In this document: positions 19,139-31,563 of the stretch, piece after piece | Numbering within the stretch: position 1 is the first letter of the stretch | Layout: each line of letters starts with the position of its first letter | NCBI GenBank assembly: GCA_021604105.1 | Contig: BQIW01000011.1 | Location: forward strand, 1-64,000 | DNA from: Nitrospirales bacterium | Lineage (GTDB): Bacteria; Nitrospirota; Nitrospiria; Nitrospirales; UBA8639 | Direction of reading: 5' to 3' | Length of the DNA stretch: 64,000 bases | Notes under the pieces: model-generated | Told to the model about the DNA's origin: nothing | Database searches by the model: none | Seen by the model: the letters and a program-made list of their open reading frames with translations, nothing else | Translations under genes and position numbers: made by a program

Positions 19139-22041
19139 GAGACGGGCTCCAATAGGGCAAAAGGAAAATGTTGAAAAAGCATTCCTAGGGGTAATCCTAC
19201 CATGCTCAGGCTATTTTGTGGAGTGACAATTTCTTGGGTCAAGAGATTGCGAAACGAGTGTGTCTCGAATTCCGGAGGGAGCCGCATCGAGGTTTGTCCC
19301 CATATGGATTCGCCCAGCGGACTGATGGTCTGGTCGGGGATGAGAGTCGTTAACAGTCGTGGGAATAAGACCAAACAGGTATGTGAGTGATTTTGTCTCA
19401 TGAATCCGCACACATGATGGGCCTGTTCCCCCTTGAATTCCAGCGGAAGATACGATCCTTCCAGAAACAGGTGAGGGTGGCTCTTCCGGAAATGAAGCGC
19501 GGTTGTGGTCAAATACATTTTGATCAGGCCGCTTTCCGCGTCCTGTAATAACGTGTGGACCAGGTCGAGAGGAGCCGTGGTCTGTTGCAAGTGTTGAAGT
19601 TCGGAAAGCCGTTGTTGTCTGAGAGGGTAATCCACGGGTTGTCGGTTGTCTGGGTCGACCAGACTGAAATCCCAAAGCTCGGTGCCTTGATAAAAATCGG
19701 GAACACCGGGAGCAAGAATTTTAATAAGGACCTGACTCAAAGAATTGTAGATGCCATATTTGGAAATGCGTTGTTGAAAGGTGATGAAATCTTGAAGAAA
19801 GACATTGGAAGGCCTGAGTGAAAGAATGCGGGAAAGAAATTCCCCAACGGCGGTTTCCCAGGCTTCATCGGGTTTTAACCAGCTGGTGTTTACTTTTGCT
19901 TCCCGTAAGGCTTTAACCATATATACCTGCATTCGCCCCAAGAAATGAGGATGTGCCGGTTCCGAGAGCCCACCCAATGGCCAGGTGCCAAGCAGTGTCT
20001 GGTAAATCAAATATTCTTCGTTCAAGCTTGGTGCCAGTTGATCATTGAGTTTTTGTTTGGCCTTTTTGTTCAGCCGATTCCAGGTTCGAAGATGCTGCCG
20101 CCATTCTTTGGGAATTTCCGACAACACATTGATTCGGGCCCGGACATCCTCGCTGCGTTTCGTATCGTGCGTGGATGTGGAGGAGAGACTTGCTGGCCAT
20201 TGAACGGCCCGATCCTGCATGTATTGGTGAAAGGTTGTAAGCGGGACCCCAAAGTGTTGCGGCTCACCGCCGACTTCATTGAGAGATGTGAGGCGGTTGT
20301 AACAATAGAAGGCGGTATCCTCAACGCCTTTCGCGGTGACCGGGCTGGTTGTTTGCTGGAATTTCATGACAAATGGACGAATCACCTCCCAATCAAGATC
20401 CGGTGAATTCTGTGGAATTCTCAAGAGGAGATCGCGGATGAAATCGAAGACCAGGTTGCTGATGGCGGGATTGCGCCGTTTAGCTCGTGCCACCGCGAGG
20501 CGAATATACGCGCGATCACGATCCAGGACGCCTTCGAGAGGGTCGGGTCCAATATAGGTTCGATACACCGGGAAACAGGCAATGATTTCGCGGATCGCAT
20601 GGATCAGACTGTTGAGCGTAAAGTCCCGTGAGCGCCGGTTTCGCTCGGAGAGGACATTCAGCTGATGGCCCAAAGCATTGATTTCTCCTGACATGGAACT
20701 GGTCATGATGAGATTTTTGCAGTCGTAGATCAGATCGTCATATTGGAGTGACTGTTTGGTAAATCGGCTGTAGATCTGTTCGATCTGTCGTTGGTGGGTT
20801 TCCTGGATGAATAATTGATTGACGAGGGCTAGGTAGTCATATCCAGTTGTGCCATGGCACAGCCAATCGGGAGTGAGATGTTCCTCTGTACCCAGGATTT
20901 TTTCAACGAGGAGATAGAGGGAGCGGCCTTGGGTGTCGGCTTGAACCTCCAAGTGTTCAGCCGCCCATTGTTGCCATTGGGCCAGAAAGGCTCTTGGATT
21001 ATACAGCCCGTCGACATGATCAATTCGCAGTCCATTCACGGCACCGGATGTTAATAATTCAAATATTTTTTGATGGGCTGCTTGGAAGACTTCTGGTTGC
21101 TCCATGCGAATGGCCGCCAATTGGTTAATGTCAAAGAACCGGCGGTAATTTATTTCTTCGGCGGCGACCCGCCAATAGGCCAGGCGATAGGCCTGGTGAC
21201 TCACCAGGCGGTCGAGGACATCGAATGTGCGGGGGCAGTTCTTCATGCCATTCAGTAACCGAATATTCTCCAGCAGAAAATCACGAATAGTTGGATTGTC
21301 AGAAATCACCGTGGAGAGGCGGCGGCGGATCACCTCTTTCTCCCGGTATCGTTCGGCAACCCGCTCGGCTTCCGTCTCGGTTCTGGCCGGTAAATGGGAA
21401 AGAGCGGTGATAATGCTTTGGTATTCATGCAAGTGCGGATCAGAATTTTCCAGGCTTTGGGTGAGGGTGTCTTGCCTGAAGGTCAGAATGATACTCCACG
21501 TGCAGGGATCAACAGGCAGACGATTTTCATAGTAGGTGAGGAAAAATTGCCCGTCGTCATAGTGGAGGATGATTTCCTGGTTCTCGAGAACAATGCCGTA
21601 TTGATCTCCGAGAATGGGAAGGAGCACCTTGTTTTCCAATTCCGGTTTCACCGGTGTCCAGTCAATATCGAAAAATGTGGCGTAATGTGAGGAAGGACCA
21701 TTTTCCAAGACATCCTGCCACCAAAGATTTGTCGACGCGGCTATCCCCATATGATTCGGGACGACGTCCAGGATTTGACCCATGCCATATTGGTGGAGTG
21801 CTTGGATAAACGCCTGATAATCGGCTTCCGTCCCGATCTCCGGATTTAATTCCGTGGGATCGACCACGTCGTATCCATGAGTACTCCCTGGAGTGGATTT
21901 CAGATAGGGAGAGGCGTAGCAGTCGGTAATGCCAAGTTGAGACAGATAAGGAAGGATGCGAGAGGCGTCTTGAAAGGTGAATAACGCGTTAAATTGCAGG
22001 CGATAGGTCGAGAGCGGAATATGCAGAGGTAGAGGAGTCAT
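19135..22041 (-). CDS. treY: malto-oligosyltrehalose synthase
   Basis: 968 aa; [60 protein letters not shown]. Confidence 0.97.
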   Translation of the reverse strand: MTPLPLHIPLSTYRLQFNALFTFQDASRILPYLSQLGITDCYASPYLKSTPGSTHGYDVVDPTELNPEIGTEADYQAFIQALHQYGMGQILDVVPNHMGIAASTNLWWQDVLENGPSSHYATFFDIDWTPVKPELENKVLLPILGDQYGIVLENQEIILHYDDGQFFLTYYENRLPVDPCTWSIILTFRQDTLTQSLENSDPHLHEYQSIITALSHLPARTETEAERVAERYREKEVIRRRLSTVISDNPTIRDFLLENIRLLNGMKNCPRTFDVLDRLVSHQAYRLAYWRVAAEEINYRRFFDINQLAAIRMEQPEVFQAAHQKIFELLTSGAVNGLRIDHVDGLYNPRAFLAQWQQWAAEHLEVQADTQGRSLYLLVEKILGTEEHLTPDWLCHGTTGYDYLALVNQLFIQETHQRQIEQIYSRFTKQSLQYDDLIYDCKNLIMTSSMSGEINALGHQLNVLSERNRRSRDFTLNSLIHAIREIIACFPVYRTYIGPDPLEGVLDRDRAYIRLAVARAKRRNPAISNLVFDFIRDLLLRIPQNSPDLDWEVIRPFVMKFQQTTSPVTAKGVEDTAFYCYNRLTSLNEVGGEPQHFGVPLTTFHQYMQDRAVQWPASLSSTSTHDTKRSEDVRARINVLSEIPKEWRQHLRTWNRLNKKAKQKLNDQLAPSLNEEYLIYQTLLGTWPLGGLSEPAHPHFLGRMQVYMVKALREAKVNTSWLKPDEAWETAVGEFLSRILSLRPSNVFLQDFITFQQRISKYGIYNSLSQVLIKILAPGVPDFYQGTELWDFSLVDPDNRQPVDYPLRQQRLSELQHLQQTTAPLDLVHTLLQDAESGLIKMYLTTTALHFRKSHPHLFLEGSYLPLEFKGEQAHHVCGFMRQNHSHTCLVLFPRLLTTLIPDQTISPLGESIWGQTSMRLPPEFETHSFRNLLTQEIVTPQNSLSMVGLPLGMLFQHFPFALLEPVS

Positions 22042-22051
22042 GCTCCCTCCT

Positions 22052-23344
22052 TTATGTTAAAGAGGAGGGTGAGGAATGGATGGCCCGTCCGCCATACGAT
22101 TGCCCACGAGGGAAGAGAGTGAGGCCGAGCTTCCCGGCTGCGGATCGTCGACTGTCTCGTCCGTGTTTATCCCCTAGTGTGGTTCCGGACGAAATAATGT
22201 TAAATCGGTCAATGATACATCGGTGGAGATGGCAATTGGAGCCAATGAGTGTCCCATCAAGAATAATCGATTCTTCAATGGTACAGCCTTCTCCAATTCT
22301 GACATTCCGTCCAATAATGGAACGTTTCACCGTACTGTCTACGACGAGACTGCCTTGGCCGACCATGGCATCATCCATGTGGGATCGGACGAGACTGGCA
22401 ACGGGTTCAACCGACGCATCGGTCAGAATCGGCCATTTGACATTTCGTAAGTCAAGGACCGGGGACTCCCCCAAAATATCCATGTTGGCTTGCCAATAGG
22501 CCTCCAGGGTTCCCACATCGCGCCAGTACCCCCATTCTTCATAAGGGTGAATCCCGGGAACCACATTGTCCATGAAGTCATAGGCGAGGACCCGGTGCGA
22601 TTTGATGAGCGATGGAATTATGTTCCTGCCAAAATCGTGTGTCCCGGCTTGGCTGGCATCCTGTTCCAGGATTTTCACAAGAATGTCGGCATTAAATATA
22701 TAATTTCCCATTGAACTAAACGCCATCCCGGAATTTTCAGGCATGGGTTTGGGAGAGGCCGGTTTTTCCTCAAATCCGATAATTTGATGATCGGCATTAA
22801 CTTCGACGATTCCGAACCCCTTTGCTGCCTGAATCGGAACCGGAAGCGACGCGACGGTCACATCCGCTTCATGGTCAAGATGAAATTGGACCATCTGACG
22901 CACATCCATCCGGTAAATATGATCGGCCCCGAAGACGGCCACCAATCCTGGTGCAAAGTCCTGAATGAGATTAATATTCTGATAAACGGCATCCGCCGTC
23001 CCTTCATACCATTTGCCGCGTCCCTTCATCTGGGGAGGGACGACCGTAATGAAATTTTGACGGTTGGTACCTCCAAACCGCCAGGCTCTTCTCAGGTGTT
23101 CAATTAAGGATTGTGAACGGTATTGGACCAGAACATACATGGACTGGATACCGGAATTAATAAAATTGCTGAGGACGAAATCAACAATGCGATAGGTGCC
23201 GGCAAAAGGCACGGACGGCTTACTTCGTTGTTCCGTTAACGGCATGAGCCGTTCGCCTTTGCCACCGGCCATGATCATGGCCAGAATTTTCTGGGGCGTG
23301 CGTTCGATGATTTTTTTCTGTCGAGGTCCGGAAGGGCTTTTCAT
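22052..23344 (-). CDS. glgC: glucose-1-phosphate adenylyltransferase
   Basis: 430 aa; [42 protein letters not shown]. Confidence 0.97.
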   Translation of the reverse strand: MKSPSGPRQKKIIERTPQKILAMIMAGGKGERLMPLTEQRSKPSVPFAGTYRIVDFVLSNFINSGIQSMYVLVQYRSQSLIEHLRRAWRFGGTNRQNFITVVPPQMKGRGKWYEGTADAVYQNINLIQDFAPGLVAVFGADHIYRMDVRQMVQFHLDHEADVTVASLPVPIQAAKGFGIVEVNADHQIIGFEEKPASPKPMPENSGMAFSSMGNYIFNADILVKILEQDASQAGTHDFGRNIIPSLIKSHRVLAYDFMDNVVPGIHPYEEWGYWRDVGTLEAYWQANMDILGESPVLDLRNVKWPILTDASVEPVASLVRSHMDDAMVGQGSLVVDSTVKRSIIGRNVRIGEGCTIEESIILDGTLIGSNCHLHRCIIDRFNIISSGTTLGDKHGRDSRRSAAGKLGLTLFPRGQSYGGRAIHSSPSSLT

Positions 23345-23350
23345 ACAGAT

Positions 23351-23632
23351 TTAGGGGTTGGACGGAGGATTGGTGGACTCGGCGACGGATCGTTCCAGTG
23401 TCGTAATCGTTTTTTGTTGCTTGGCGATCAAGCGGATTTTTTTTATGTAGATGGGCAATGCGGCCAGAACGGTCAGGCCGACACCTAACGCCAACGCCGT
23501 GAGCAACATGAGAGCCCGGGACCCTTGAAAGGTCCAGGAAAAAAAGTTCAGAATTATGGGTTCGGAGTTTTGAATGGAAAAGGCGACCGCGAAAAATAAC
23601 AGAAGCAGCAACGCCAATAGTGCAGAATACAT
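23351..23632 (-). CDS. LapA-domain small membrane protein
   Basis: 93 aa; SIQNSEPIILNFFSWTFQGSRALMLLTALALGVGL, LapA-like two-TM topology. Confidence 0.8.
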   Translation of the reverse strand: MYSALLALLLLLFFAVAFSIQNSEPIILNFFSWTFQGSRALMLLTALALGVGLTVLAALPIYIKKIRLIAKQQKTITTLERSVAESTNPPSNP

Positions 23633-23682
23633 AGTCCCTTTTGTTATGTTAGGATATTGTTAATTAACACAGAAAGGACTCA

Positions 23683-25893
23683 TTGGCAATGCCAACGCTC
23701 TCAAATCGTTTTCAACGTCTGGTTTCTGCCACTGAATGGGATCCATTTTCCGTATTGGGTCCTCATCGTGGGGAGTCGAGGGATTTTTCGGGTGTCTGCA
23801 TCAGGGCTTTCCTGCCTGAGGCTGCCGAAGTGGTAGTGCTTTCTGCCCAAAATGGCCACACCCCTATTCCCATGAAGCTCGTCCATCCTGCTGGAGTTTT
23901 TGAAGCTCGATGGGAAGGACATCCATTGGGCACGGATTACCAATTTCGCATCGTCGATCGACAAGGGAAAGCCAGCCAACGCCATGATCCCTATGCCTTT
24001 CTTCCGTGTATCTCAGATTTTGATTTACATTTGTTCGGTGAGGGCAGGCTCTATAAAGCCTACGAACAACTTGGAGCGCAAGTTTGTACCCATCAGAATG
24101 TTCCAGGCGTCAACTTTGCTGTGTGGGCTCCGAATGCCAAGCGGGTCAGCGTGGTTGGAGACTTTAATGAATGGGATGGGCGCCGTCATCCGATGAGAAG
24201 CCGTGGAGGCGGTGGAATCTGGGAGTTATTTATTCCGGATTTGCTGGATGGTGCGGTGTATAAATTTGAAATTTTACCGCAAAATGGGGACGCGCCGTTT
24301 TTGAAAGCGGATCCGTATGCCTCTTCATCTGAATTACGACCCAAAACGGCCTCCGTTATCCGTAACCTTTCGGGTTATGAATGGCAGGACGGAGAGTGGA
24401 TGGCTGCCAGGCAACACTGTGATCCCCTTGCCCAGCCTTGGTCCATTTATGAAGTGCATTTGGGTTCATGGAGACGTGTTCCGGAGGAAGGGTCTCGATG
24501 GTTGACCTACTCGGAATTAGCGGAAACCCTCATTCCCTATATGAAGGACATGGGGTTTACGCACCTTGAGCTGATGCCGGTGACAGAACATCCGTTTGAC
24601 GGGTCATGGGGGTATCAGGCCACCGGGTATTTTGCACCCACGAGTCGGTTTGGCACCCCTGCGGAATTTATGGCGTTTGTGGATGCCTGTCATCAGGCCG
24701 GAATCGGGGTCCTGATGGATTGGGCTCCTGCGCATTTTCCCGAGGATCCCCATGGCTTGGCCTGGTTTGATGGGACAAATTTGTATGACCATTCGGACCC
24801 GCGGCTCGGATTTCATCCAGAATGGAATAGCCGAATTTTTAATTATGGCCGGACCGAAGTCAAAAATTTTTTAATCAATAGCGCGCTCAGTTGGTTTGAC
24901 CGGTATCACATCGATGGGCTTCGGGTGGATGCTGTCGCGTCGATGCTCTACCTCGATTATGCCAGAAAATCCGGTGAATGGATTCCCAATAAATTCGGGG
25001 GCAGAGAGAATCTTGAAGCGGTGGAATTTTTGAAAGAGCTGAATACCGTGGTTCACCGGGAACATCCCGGTATAGTGATGATTGCCGAAGAATCCACTGC
25101 ATGGCCTGGGGTCTCCAAGCCAACCTATGTCGGAGGGTTAGGATTTACGTTTAAATGGAATATGGGGTGGATGCACGATACCCTGGATTATTTTAGCTTG
25201 GATCCGATCTATCGGCGATTTCATCAACATAACGTGACCTTCGGATTAGTCTATGCATTTACCGAAAACTTTGTCCTCCCTCTTTCTCATGATGAAGTGG
25301 TGCATGGCAAAAAATCGCTTCTGGATAAAATGCCCGGGGACGATTGGCAGCGATTTGCGAATTTACGGGCCTTGTATGGACACATGTGGGGTCATCCTGG
25401 AAAGAAAATGTTATTCATGGGCTGCGAGATCGGCCAATGGTGGGAATGGAACCATGATGATAGCCTTCAATGGCATCTGCTTGAATATGAGCGGCATCGG
25501 GGTCTTCAGCGGTATGTCGCCGATCTCAATCGATTGTATGCCTCACAACCCGCGCTCCATCAAGTTGATTATGATTGGACGGGGTTTCAGTGGATTGATC
25601 TTCATGACAGTGACCATTCGACCCTCACGTATTTCAGGCGTGCCAAAAATCCTTCAGATATTGTGGTCTGTGCCCTGAACCTCACCCCTGTGCCTCGAGA
25701 AGCCTATCGAATGGGTGTGCCGACCTCGGGATATTATCGAGAACTGTTGAACAGTGACTCTGAAGCGTACGGTGGAAGCAATATGGGCAATGCTGGAGGG
25801 GTACAGGCTGAAGACATGCCCTGGCATGGTCAACCGTTTTCCGTGGTGATTACCCTTCCGCCTTTAGCCGCAGTCTTTTTTAAGCCTGTTTAG
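23683..25893 (+). CDS. glgB: 1,4-alpha-glucan branching enzyme
   Basis: 736 aa; CBM48 then GH13 ([51 protein letters not shown]). Starts at TTG 23683 or ATG 23689. Confidence 0.97.
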   Translation: MAMPTLSNRFQRLVSATEWDPFSVLGPHRGESRDFSGVCIRAFLPEAAEVVVLSAQNGHTPIPMKLVHPAGVFEARWEGHPLGTDYQFRIVDRQGKASQRHDPYAFLPCISDFDLHLFGEGRLYKAYEQLGAQVCTHQNVPGVNFAVWAPNAKRVSVVGDFNEWDGRRHPMRSRGGGGIWELFIPDLLDGAVYKFEILPQNGDAPFLKADPYASSSELRPKTASVIRNLSGYEWQDGEWMAARQHCDPLAQPWSIYEVHLGSWRRVPEEGSRWLTYSELAETLIPYMKDMGFTHLELMPVTEHPFDGSWGYQATGYFAPTSRFGTPAEFMAFVDACHQAGIGVLMDWAPAHFPEDPHGLAWFDGTNLYDHSDPRLGFHPEWNSRIFNYGRTEVKNFLINSALSWFDRYHIDGLRVDAVASMLYLDYARKSGEWIPNKFGGRENLEAVEFLKELNTVVHREHPGIVMIAEESTAWPGVSKPTYVGGLGFTFKWNMGWMHDTLDYFSLDPIYRRFHQHNVTFGLVYAFTENFVLPLSHDEVVHGKKSLLDKMPGDDWQRFANLRALYGHMWGHPGKKMLFMGCEIGQWWEWNHDDSLQWHLLEYERHRGLQRYVADLNRLYASQPALHQVDYDWTGFQWIDLHDSDHSTLTYFRRAKNPSDIVVCALNLTPVPREAYRMGVPTSGYYRELLNSDSEAYGGSNMGNAGGVQAEDMPWHGQPFSVVITLPPLAAVFFKPV

Positions 25894-26037
25894 ATTCCCA
25901 AGATTTCAGTGAAATGTTGATTCTCACTCTTCCTTTCCGATCAGGATAGGGTGGTGATTCCATAACGACTGTTATCACCCAGGACATAGAGGGAGTGATC
26001 TTCATCCATATGCGGCCTGAATGACCTTGGCCTGAAC

Positions 26038-27915
26038 CTAGTCGGATTTCAGAAAAATCCAGGCTGGATAGGATGGAAGTTTGAGAGAGACCTGTTCCCC
26101 ATTCTGAACGGTGAGGTTGGAGGGAGCCAGGAGTTCTTCATGATTGTCGGCGGCGAAAGTTCCACCATCCAGGCGCGATTCCCAATTCCCTTGTGGAATT
26201 TTAACTAAGGCCAATGAGGACTTGTGATGAAACCCCAGGAGGACCAGTGCCTCGGGTCCATGTTTGGCACGCCGATGAATGATCAACAATTGACTTTTTG
26301 CATGTGACCCGATCTGAATTCTGTGACCTTTCGCCCCGGTGCCTAATGCGGGTACAGACTTGCGCAGGTGAATCAACGCCTGGCACCACCGCGCGTGGGC
26401 GTGTTGTTGGGGGTTGGTTTCAAGACTAGGATGAATGATAGAACGGTCGAAGGTTTCTTGAGCATAGGGATCAGGAATATCCGTCCATCCGAACGCCGAG
26501 AATTCCCTGGTTCTCCCTTGTCGGACGGCTTCAATTAACGCAGGATCTCCGTGGTCGATGAAATACAAAAAAGGCGCGGTTTCGCCGTATTCTTCTCCCA
26601 TAAATAAGAGGGGAAGATACGGGGAAAGAAGTACGGTGGCATTGGCGACTTTGAGGGCTTCAAAGCTCACCAAGCTACTGAGTCGGTCTCCCTGTGCGCG
26701 ATTACCGATTTGATCATGATTTTGGGCGCACACCACAAGTTGTGTTGGTGAGCACTGTTTGAAGGAATTGCCATGTTTCCGTCGTCGATGTGGAGAATAT
26801 TGTCCTGTATAAACTATGCCTTCTCGAATGGCTTTAACGAGATCTTTTAGCTGTCCAAAGTCTTCATAATAGCCCTTACGCTCCTTTGTGAGGACGGCAT
26901 GCAGGGCATGATGAAAGTCATCGCTCCATTGCCCGTCCAGCCCATACCCTCCCCGGGAGAGAGGCAAAATAATACGAGCATCGTTCAGGTCGCTTTCGGC
27001 AATCACATGAACCTGGCGATTGAGCCGCTGTCCCTCCGCATGAACCGCTTCTCCAATGTCCTGAAGAAGATGCTTGGCGCTGAAGTCGAAGATGCCGTGA
27101 ATCGCATCTAGTCGTAACGCATCAATGTGGTATTCATGAATCCAATAGACCGCATTGCTGATCATAAAATGTCTGACAGCATCACTATCGGGTCCATCGT
27201 AGTTAAGGGCACTCCCCCATGGGGTTTTATAGGTGTCGGTAAAGTATGGACCAAAGTCACCAAGGTAATTTCCTTCCGGACCCAGGTGGTTATAGACCAC
27301 GTCCATGATCACCGCGAGACCGGCTGCATGACAGGCATTGACCAATCGCTTGAGGCCTGCGGGGCCACCATAGTTGTGCTGTGGGGCAAAAAGGAATGTT
27401 CCATCGTATCCCCAGTTTCTGGACCCAGGGCATTGTGCCACCGGCAAGAGTTCAATGGCGGTGATGCCTATCCGGTCACGCAAATATGGCAGACGGCTGA
27501 TGATGGCATCAAAGGTTCCGTCCTGTGTAAATGTTCCGGTATGGAGCTCATAGATAATGTAGTCGTCAAGGGGCAGCCCACGCCAAGCTGTATCTGTCCA
27601 GGAAAATTCTAGAGGATCGATAATTTCCGAGGGACCGTGTACACCATCCGGTTGCGATCGGGAAGCCGGATCAGGGCGTTCAATGGTGTGATTTAATACG
27701 TATTGATAGCGGGAACCTGAAGAAAGGTCTTGCACGGTGCCTTTCCAATATCCAAAGGATTCCTGGCTGAGGGGAGTCGGTTCCAGGGTACTTCCCATGA
27801 TCTTGACGGCCACCGAATCGGCCTTGGGTGCCCATACCCGAAACTCGACAGAAGAGGCGTCGATACACGATGCGCCCAGTTCTAATTGCCATCCTACCGC
27901 TTTTAGTTTTTCCAA
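26038..27915 (-). CDS. treZ: malto-oligosyltrehalose trehalohydrolase
   Basis: 625 aa; YELHTGTFTQDGTFDAIISRLPYLRDRIGITAIELLPVAQCPGSRNWGYDGTFLFAPQHNYGGP. Confidence 0.95.
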   Translation of the reverse strand: MEKLKAVGWQLELGASCIDASSVEFRVWAPKADSVAVKIMGSTLEPTPLSQESFGYWKGTVQDLSSGSRYQYVLNHTIERPDPASRSQPDGVHGPSEIIDPLEFSWTDTAWRGLPLDDYIIYELHTGTFTQDGTFDAIISRLPYLRDRIGITAIELLPVAQCPGSRNWGYDGTFLFAPQHNYGGPAGLKRLVNACHAAGLAVIMDVVYNHLGPEGNYLGDFGPYFTDTYKTPWGSALNYDGPDSDAVRHFMISNAVYWIHEYHIDALRLDAIHGIFDFSAKHLLQDIGEAVHAEGQRLNRQVHVIAESDLNDARIILPLSRGGYGLDGQWSDDFHHALHAVLTKERKGYYEDFGQLKDLVKAIREGIVYTGQYSPHRRRKHGNSFKQCSPTQLVVCAQNHDQIGNRAQGDRLSSLVSFEALKVANATVLLSPYLPLLFMGEEYGETAPFLYFIDHGDPALIEAVRQGRTREFSAFGWTDIPDPYAQETFDRSIIHPSLETNPQQHAHARWCQALIHLRKSVPALGTGAKGHRIQIGSHAKSQLLIIHRRAKHGPEALVLLGFHHKSSLALVKIPQGNWESRLDGGTFAADNHEELLAPSNLTVQNGEQVSLKLPSYPAWIFLKSD

Positions 27916-28120
27916 GGGTAGTTCCTCCCTGCTGGTATTTTTCGATCAGATTGTTGGCTGGTGGGCAATGGGACGAATGAAAGTTTAACAAAAAGCTGAA
28001 GAACTGTACATGTAACGTTAGAAACCTCATATTAGGTTTGCCCCATTTTGGGATATCCTGTATTATCGTCCCCCGCTATTTTCGATATTCGGAAACCCAC
28101 ATCCAGGAGAGCAGAATTTT

Positions 28121-30256
28121 ATGAGGATTTGGCCAGGTCGATCATACCCGCTTGGTGCCACATGGGATGGGCAGGGTGTCAATTTTGCGCTGTTTTCCGA
28201 AAATGCGACAGGTGTGGATCTGTGTCTGTTTGACAATGAACGTCAGGACCAGGAAACCCACCGGATAACCATTGAGGAACGAACGGATCAAGTATGGCAT
28301 GTGTATTTACCTGAGGTGCGTCCTGGCCAACTCTATGGATACCGGGTGCATGGGCCATATGATCCTGAGGCCGGACACCGGTTTAACCCTGCGAAGCTTC
28401 TCATCGATCCGTATGCGAAATCCCTGACGGGTGTCGTGCGATGGTCCGATTCCATGTTTGGCTATCGGCTCGGAGATCCGGCAGGCGATCTTTCATTCGA
28501 TGATCGAAACAATGCGGCAAACATCCCTAAAGGGGTGGTGGTTGACCAGGCCTTTAGCTGGGGAGGAGACCAACGTCTGAATATTCCCTGGGAGCAGACG
28601 GTCATCTATGAAGTCCACGTCAAGGGAATGACGATGCGGCATCCGGAGGTTCCTGAATCATTGAGGGGCACATATGCAGGCTTGGCGTCTCCCGCGATTC
28701 TTGAATATTTTCAATCGCTCGGGATTACCGCAGTGGAATTGTTACCGGTGCACCATTTTGTCAACGACCTCTATCTGAAAGAAAAAGGCCTCACGAATTA
28801 TTGGGGGTACAACTCCATTGGGTATTTTGCTCCGGACATCCGGTATTCGGCCTTCCACGGTGGAGGAGAAAAGGTTGATGAGTTCAAGTCCATGGTCAGG
28901 AAACTTCATAGTTCCGGCATCGAAGTCATCCTTGATGTCGTCTATAACCATACCGGAGAGGGGAATCACTTCGGGCCGACGCTATCATTCCGGGGAATTG
29001 ATAACGCCTCCTATTATCGGGTGTCTCCGGACAATCCACGGTATTACATGGATTATACCGGCTGTGGAAATACGTTGAATGTCCGACATCCACGGACCTT
29101 ACAGTTGATCATGGACAGTTTACGGTATTGGGTGAATGATATGCATGTGGATGGTTTCCGGTTTGATCTGGCATCCGCGCTCGCACGTGAATTACATGAT
29201 GTGGATCGACTCAGCGCCTTTTTTGATATTATTCACCAGGATCCGGTGTTGTCGCAGGTGAAGTTGATCGCCGAGCCATGGGATCTGGGGGAAGGCGGCT
29301 ATCAAGTGGGAAATTTCCCTCCCGGGTGGGCTGAATGGAATGGGAAATATCGCGATGCCATACGCCGGTATTGGAAGGGAGATGGTGGGTTACTCGGGGA
29401 AATCGCCAATCGCTGGTCTGGGAGCAGTGATCTCTACGGAGAAAGTGGACGGCAACCCTATGCCAGTATTAATTTTGTGACCGCTCATGACGGATTTACC
29501 CTCCAGGATCTGGTGTCCTATGACCATAAGCACAATGAGGACAATCAGGAGGGAAATCGGGATGGGACCGATGACAATGATAGTTGGAATTGTGGTGTGG
29601 AAGGCCCGACTGATGATCCCGCGATTCAGGAGTTGCGTGACCGGCAGGTCCGGAATTTTTTCGCTACCTTGTTGTTGTCCCAGGGAGTGCCGATGATCTG
29701 TGGCGGGGATGAATTGGGCCGTACGCAACAGGGTAATAACAATGCCTATTGCCAGGATAATGAGTTGAGTTGGGTGAATTGGAACCTAACGCGATCCCAA
29801 CTCGGATTACTGGAGTTTGTGAAACTGCTCATTGAGATTAAAAAAACCCATCCGGTGTTTCAACGACGAAGATTTTTTCAAGGGCGCCGGGTAGAGGATT
29901 CGGAAGTGAAAGATGTGGCCTGGTTCGGATCGCATGGAAAAGAAATGACGCATGAAGATTGGCAGATGGGGCTCAGGACCTTGGGAATACGACTCGCTGG
30001 GGATGCCATCGTGGAGAAAGATAGTCAGGGGCGGCCGATTGTGGACGAGACGTTTTTAGTATTGATAAACGCCTATCATGAGGATGTGGAATTCATTCTT
30101 CCTGCTCACACCAAATCCGTGCGATGGGAGTTGGAGTTTGACACTGCGGTACCAGTTGAGAAGAAAAGTCCCAAGCATACGAAATTGCTGAAAGGGGGAC
30201 AACCCTATCATTTAATCTCTCGGGGGCTGGCCTTGTTCCGAACTCCAAAATCCTGA
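28121..30256 (+). CDS. glgX: glycogen debranching enzyme GlgX
   Basis: 711 aa; [52 protein letters not shown]. Confidence 0.97.
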   Translation: MRIWPGRSYPLGATWDGQGVNFALFSENATGVDLCLFDNERQDQETHRITIEERTDQVWHVYLPEVRPGQLYGYRVHGPYDPEAGHRFNPAKLLIDPYAKSLTGVVRWSDSMFGYRLGDPAGDLSFDDRNNAANIPKGVVVDQAFSWGGDQRLNIPWEQTVIYEVHVKGMTMRHPEVPESLRGTYAGLASPAILEYFQSLGITAVELLPVHHFVNDLYLKEKGLTNYWGYNSIGYFAPDIRYSAFHGGGEKVDEFKSMVRKLHSSGIEVILDVVYNHTGEGNHFGPTLSFRGIDNASYYRVSPDNPRYYMDYTGCGNTLNVRHPRTLQLIMDSLRYWVNDMHVDGFRFDLASALARELHDVDRLSAFFDIIHQDPVLSQVKLIAEPWDLGEGGYQVGNFPPGWAEWNGKYRDAIRRYWKGDGGLLGEIANRWSGSSDLYGESGRQPYASINFVTAHDGFTLQDLVSYDHKHNEDNQEGNRDGTDDNDSWNCGVEGPTDDPAIQELRDRQVRNFFATLLLSQGVPMICGGDELGRTQQGNNNAYCQDNELSWVNWNLTRSQLGLLEFVKLLIEIKKTHPVFQRRRFFQGRRVEDSEVKDVAWFGSHGKEMTHEDWQMGLRTLGIRLAGDAIVEKDSQGRPIVDETFLVLINAYHEDVEFILPAHTKSVRWELEFDTAVPVEKKSPKHTKLLKGGQPYHLISRGLALFRTPKS

Positions 30257-30403
30257 CCAATGACCCCCTTGCCACAATTCCCGGGAATCGATGGCATAAG
30301 GTTCGTGCATACACAAAGCATTCCCCTGCTCAAGGCAAGAGGTCCTCATTCTTAAAAAAGGCATGGGCACATAGGCGGAACAGGTACCTTTGCCATCAGA
30401 TTT

Positions 30404-30631
30404 CTAGACGACAAATTTTTTGCTGCGCTCCACCATGCCGGTGACGGCTTCTTTGGCGTCATCCGCAAATTCTCCAGCCCTTTCGCTGGCATCCTCCATC
30501 ATGTTTTTTAACTGACGACGGGTTCGTGAGCCTGACTGGGGCGCCATCAATAGCCCAAGGCCGGTTCCGAGAACCACTCCGACCATTAATGAAAGTCCCG
30601 CGAGCAAGACGTATCGGGTGTCGTTATCCAT
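30404..30631 (-). CDS. YtxH-like small membrane protein
   Basis: MDNDTRYVLLAGLSLMVGVVLGTGLGLLMAPQSGSRTRRQLKN; ATG at 30631 preceded by GGAGGAAATTCAC; track start 30760. Confidence 0.8.
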   Translation of the reverse strand: MDNDTRYVLLAGLSLMVGVVLGTGLGLLMAPQSGSRTRRQLKNMMEDASERAGEFADDAKEAVTGMVERSKKFVV

Positions 30632-30699
30632 GTGAATTTCCTCCATTGTTGAAATGCTGGTGGATAATGGTTGCCACGAATCAAGATTTCCTTTGTCTA

Positions 30700-31026
30700 T
30701 TAAAGTGGCGGAGATTGCTGCAAAAGTATCTCGCGCTCCGCTTGAAGCCAATCTTCCCAATCACTTCCATGCTGCCCACCGCGTCGGTGATGAATTTCAT
30801 AGGCGCGTTGGGCAATCTGTTCCCGCAATTCTTCGGATAATGCCATAGAGGGATCGGGAGAGGAGGCTTGGGGCTCCTTCGCCTGAGGTCGCGCTAGGCG
30901 TGTAGCAGCACCTGATGCTACAGGTTTACTGCCGGGTTTTTTTGCGGTCTTGCCTTCCGTTGTGGTTCTTTTTGTGGTGGACGGTTTTCTCTTGGGTGGT
31001 TTCCCGTCTGATGGTTTAGGGGGCAT
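30700..31026 (-). CDS. DUF2934-like protein with basic low-complexity N-terminus
   Basis: LREQIAQRAYEIHHRRGGQHGSDWEDWLQAEREIL; start chosen at MPPKPSDGK. Confidence 0.78.
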   Translation of the reverse strand: MPPKPSDGKPPKRKPSTTKRTTTEGKTAKKPGSKPVASGAATRLARPQAKEPQASSPDPSMALSEELREQIAQRAYEIHHRRGGQHGSDWEDWLQAEREILLQQSPPL

Positions 31027-31563
31027 GGTTCGTTTCTCAGCTCCTATGCTTGTCCGACTTTGGAAAGACCCCATTCTAACTGACTCATATAAATTTATTG
31101 TATCGGAAATTGGACTCTTCGTCCAAGCTGTTGGGCATGATGAGTTTTTTTCCGTGTCGATCACCCTGTTGTGAAAAGACGAAAAGGTTTTGTCCTGCTA
31201 CGGGACCGTTCCCATGCAAAGAGTCAAGTACATGTTGCACACGGCAAATGTGGACTTTTCAGATCTATATTTTCAGTCGTGAGCCAGACGGTTTGTAGAA
31301 GACACAAGATTGATCTTCCCGTACAATTACTGAGAGGAAGTGTTAGGGGGAGGAAAGGAGACATTGATAAGGCGGAGATCCTCTGTCAGAGGGCATGATC
31401 GAACAATTCTTCTGAATTTCGGGGTACCGAATATGAACAATGTCATGGATACATGGTTCGTTACTAGCCATCTTTATGCCCCGGAAGAAATAACCCGGAG
31501 TATGAGGAGTGGTTTATGGTGATTTCCGCACCAAACGGGACTAAGAAGTTTCTCCCTATTTGA

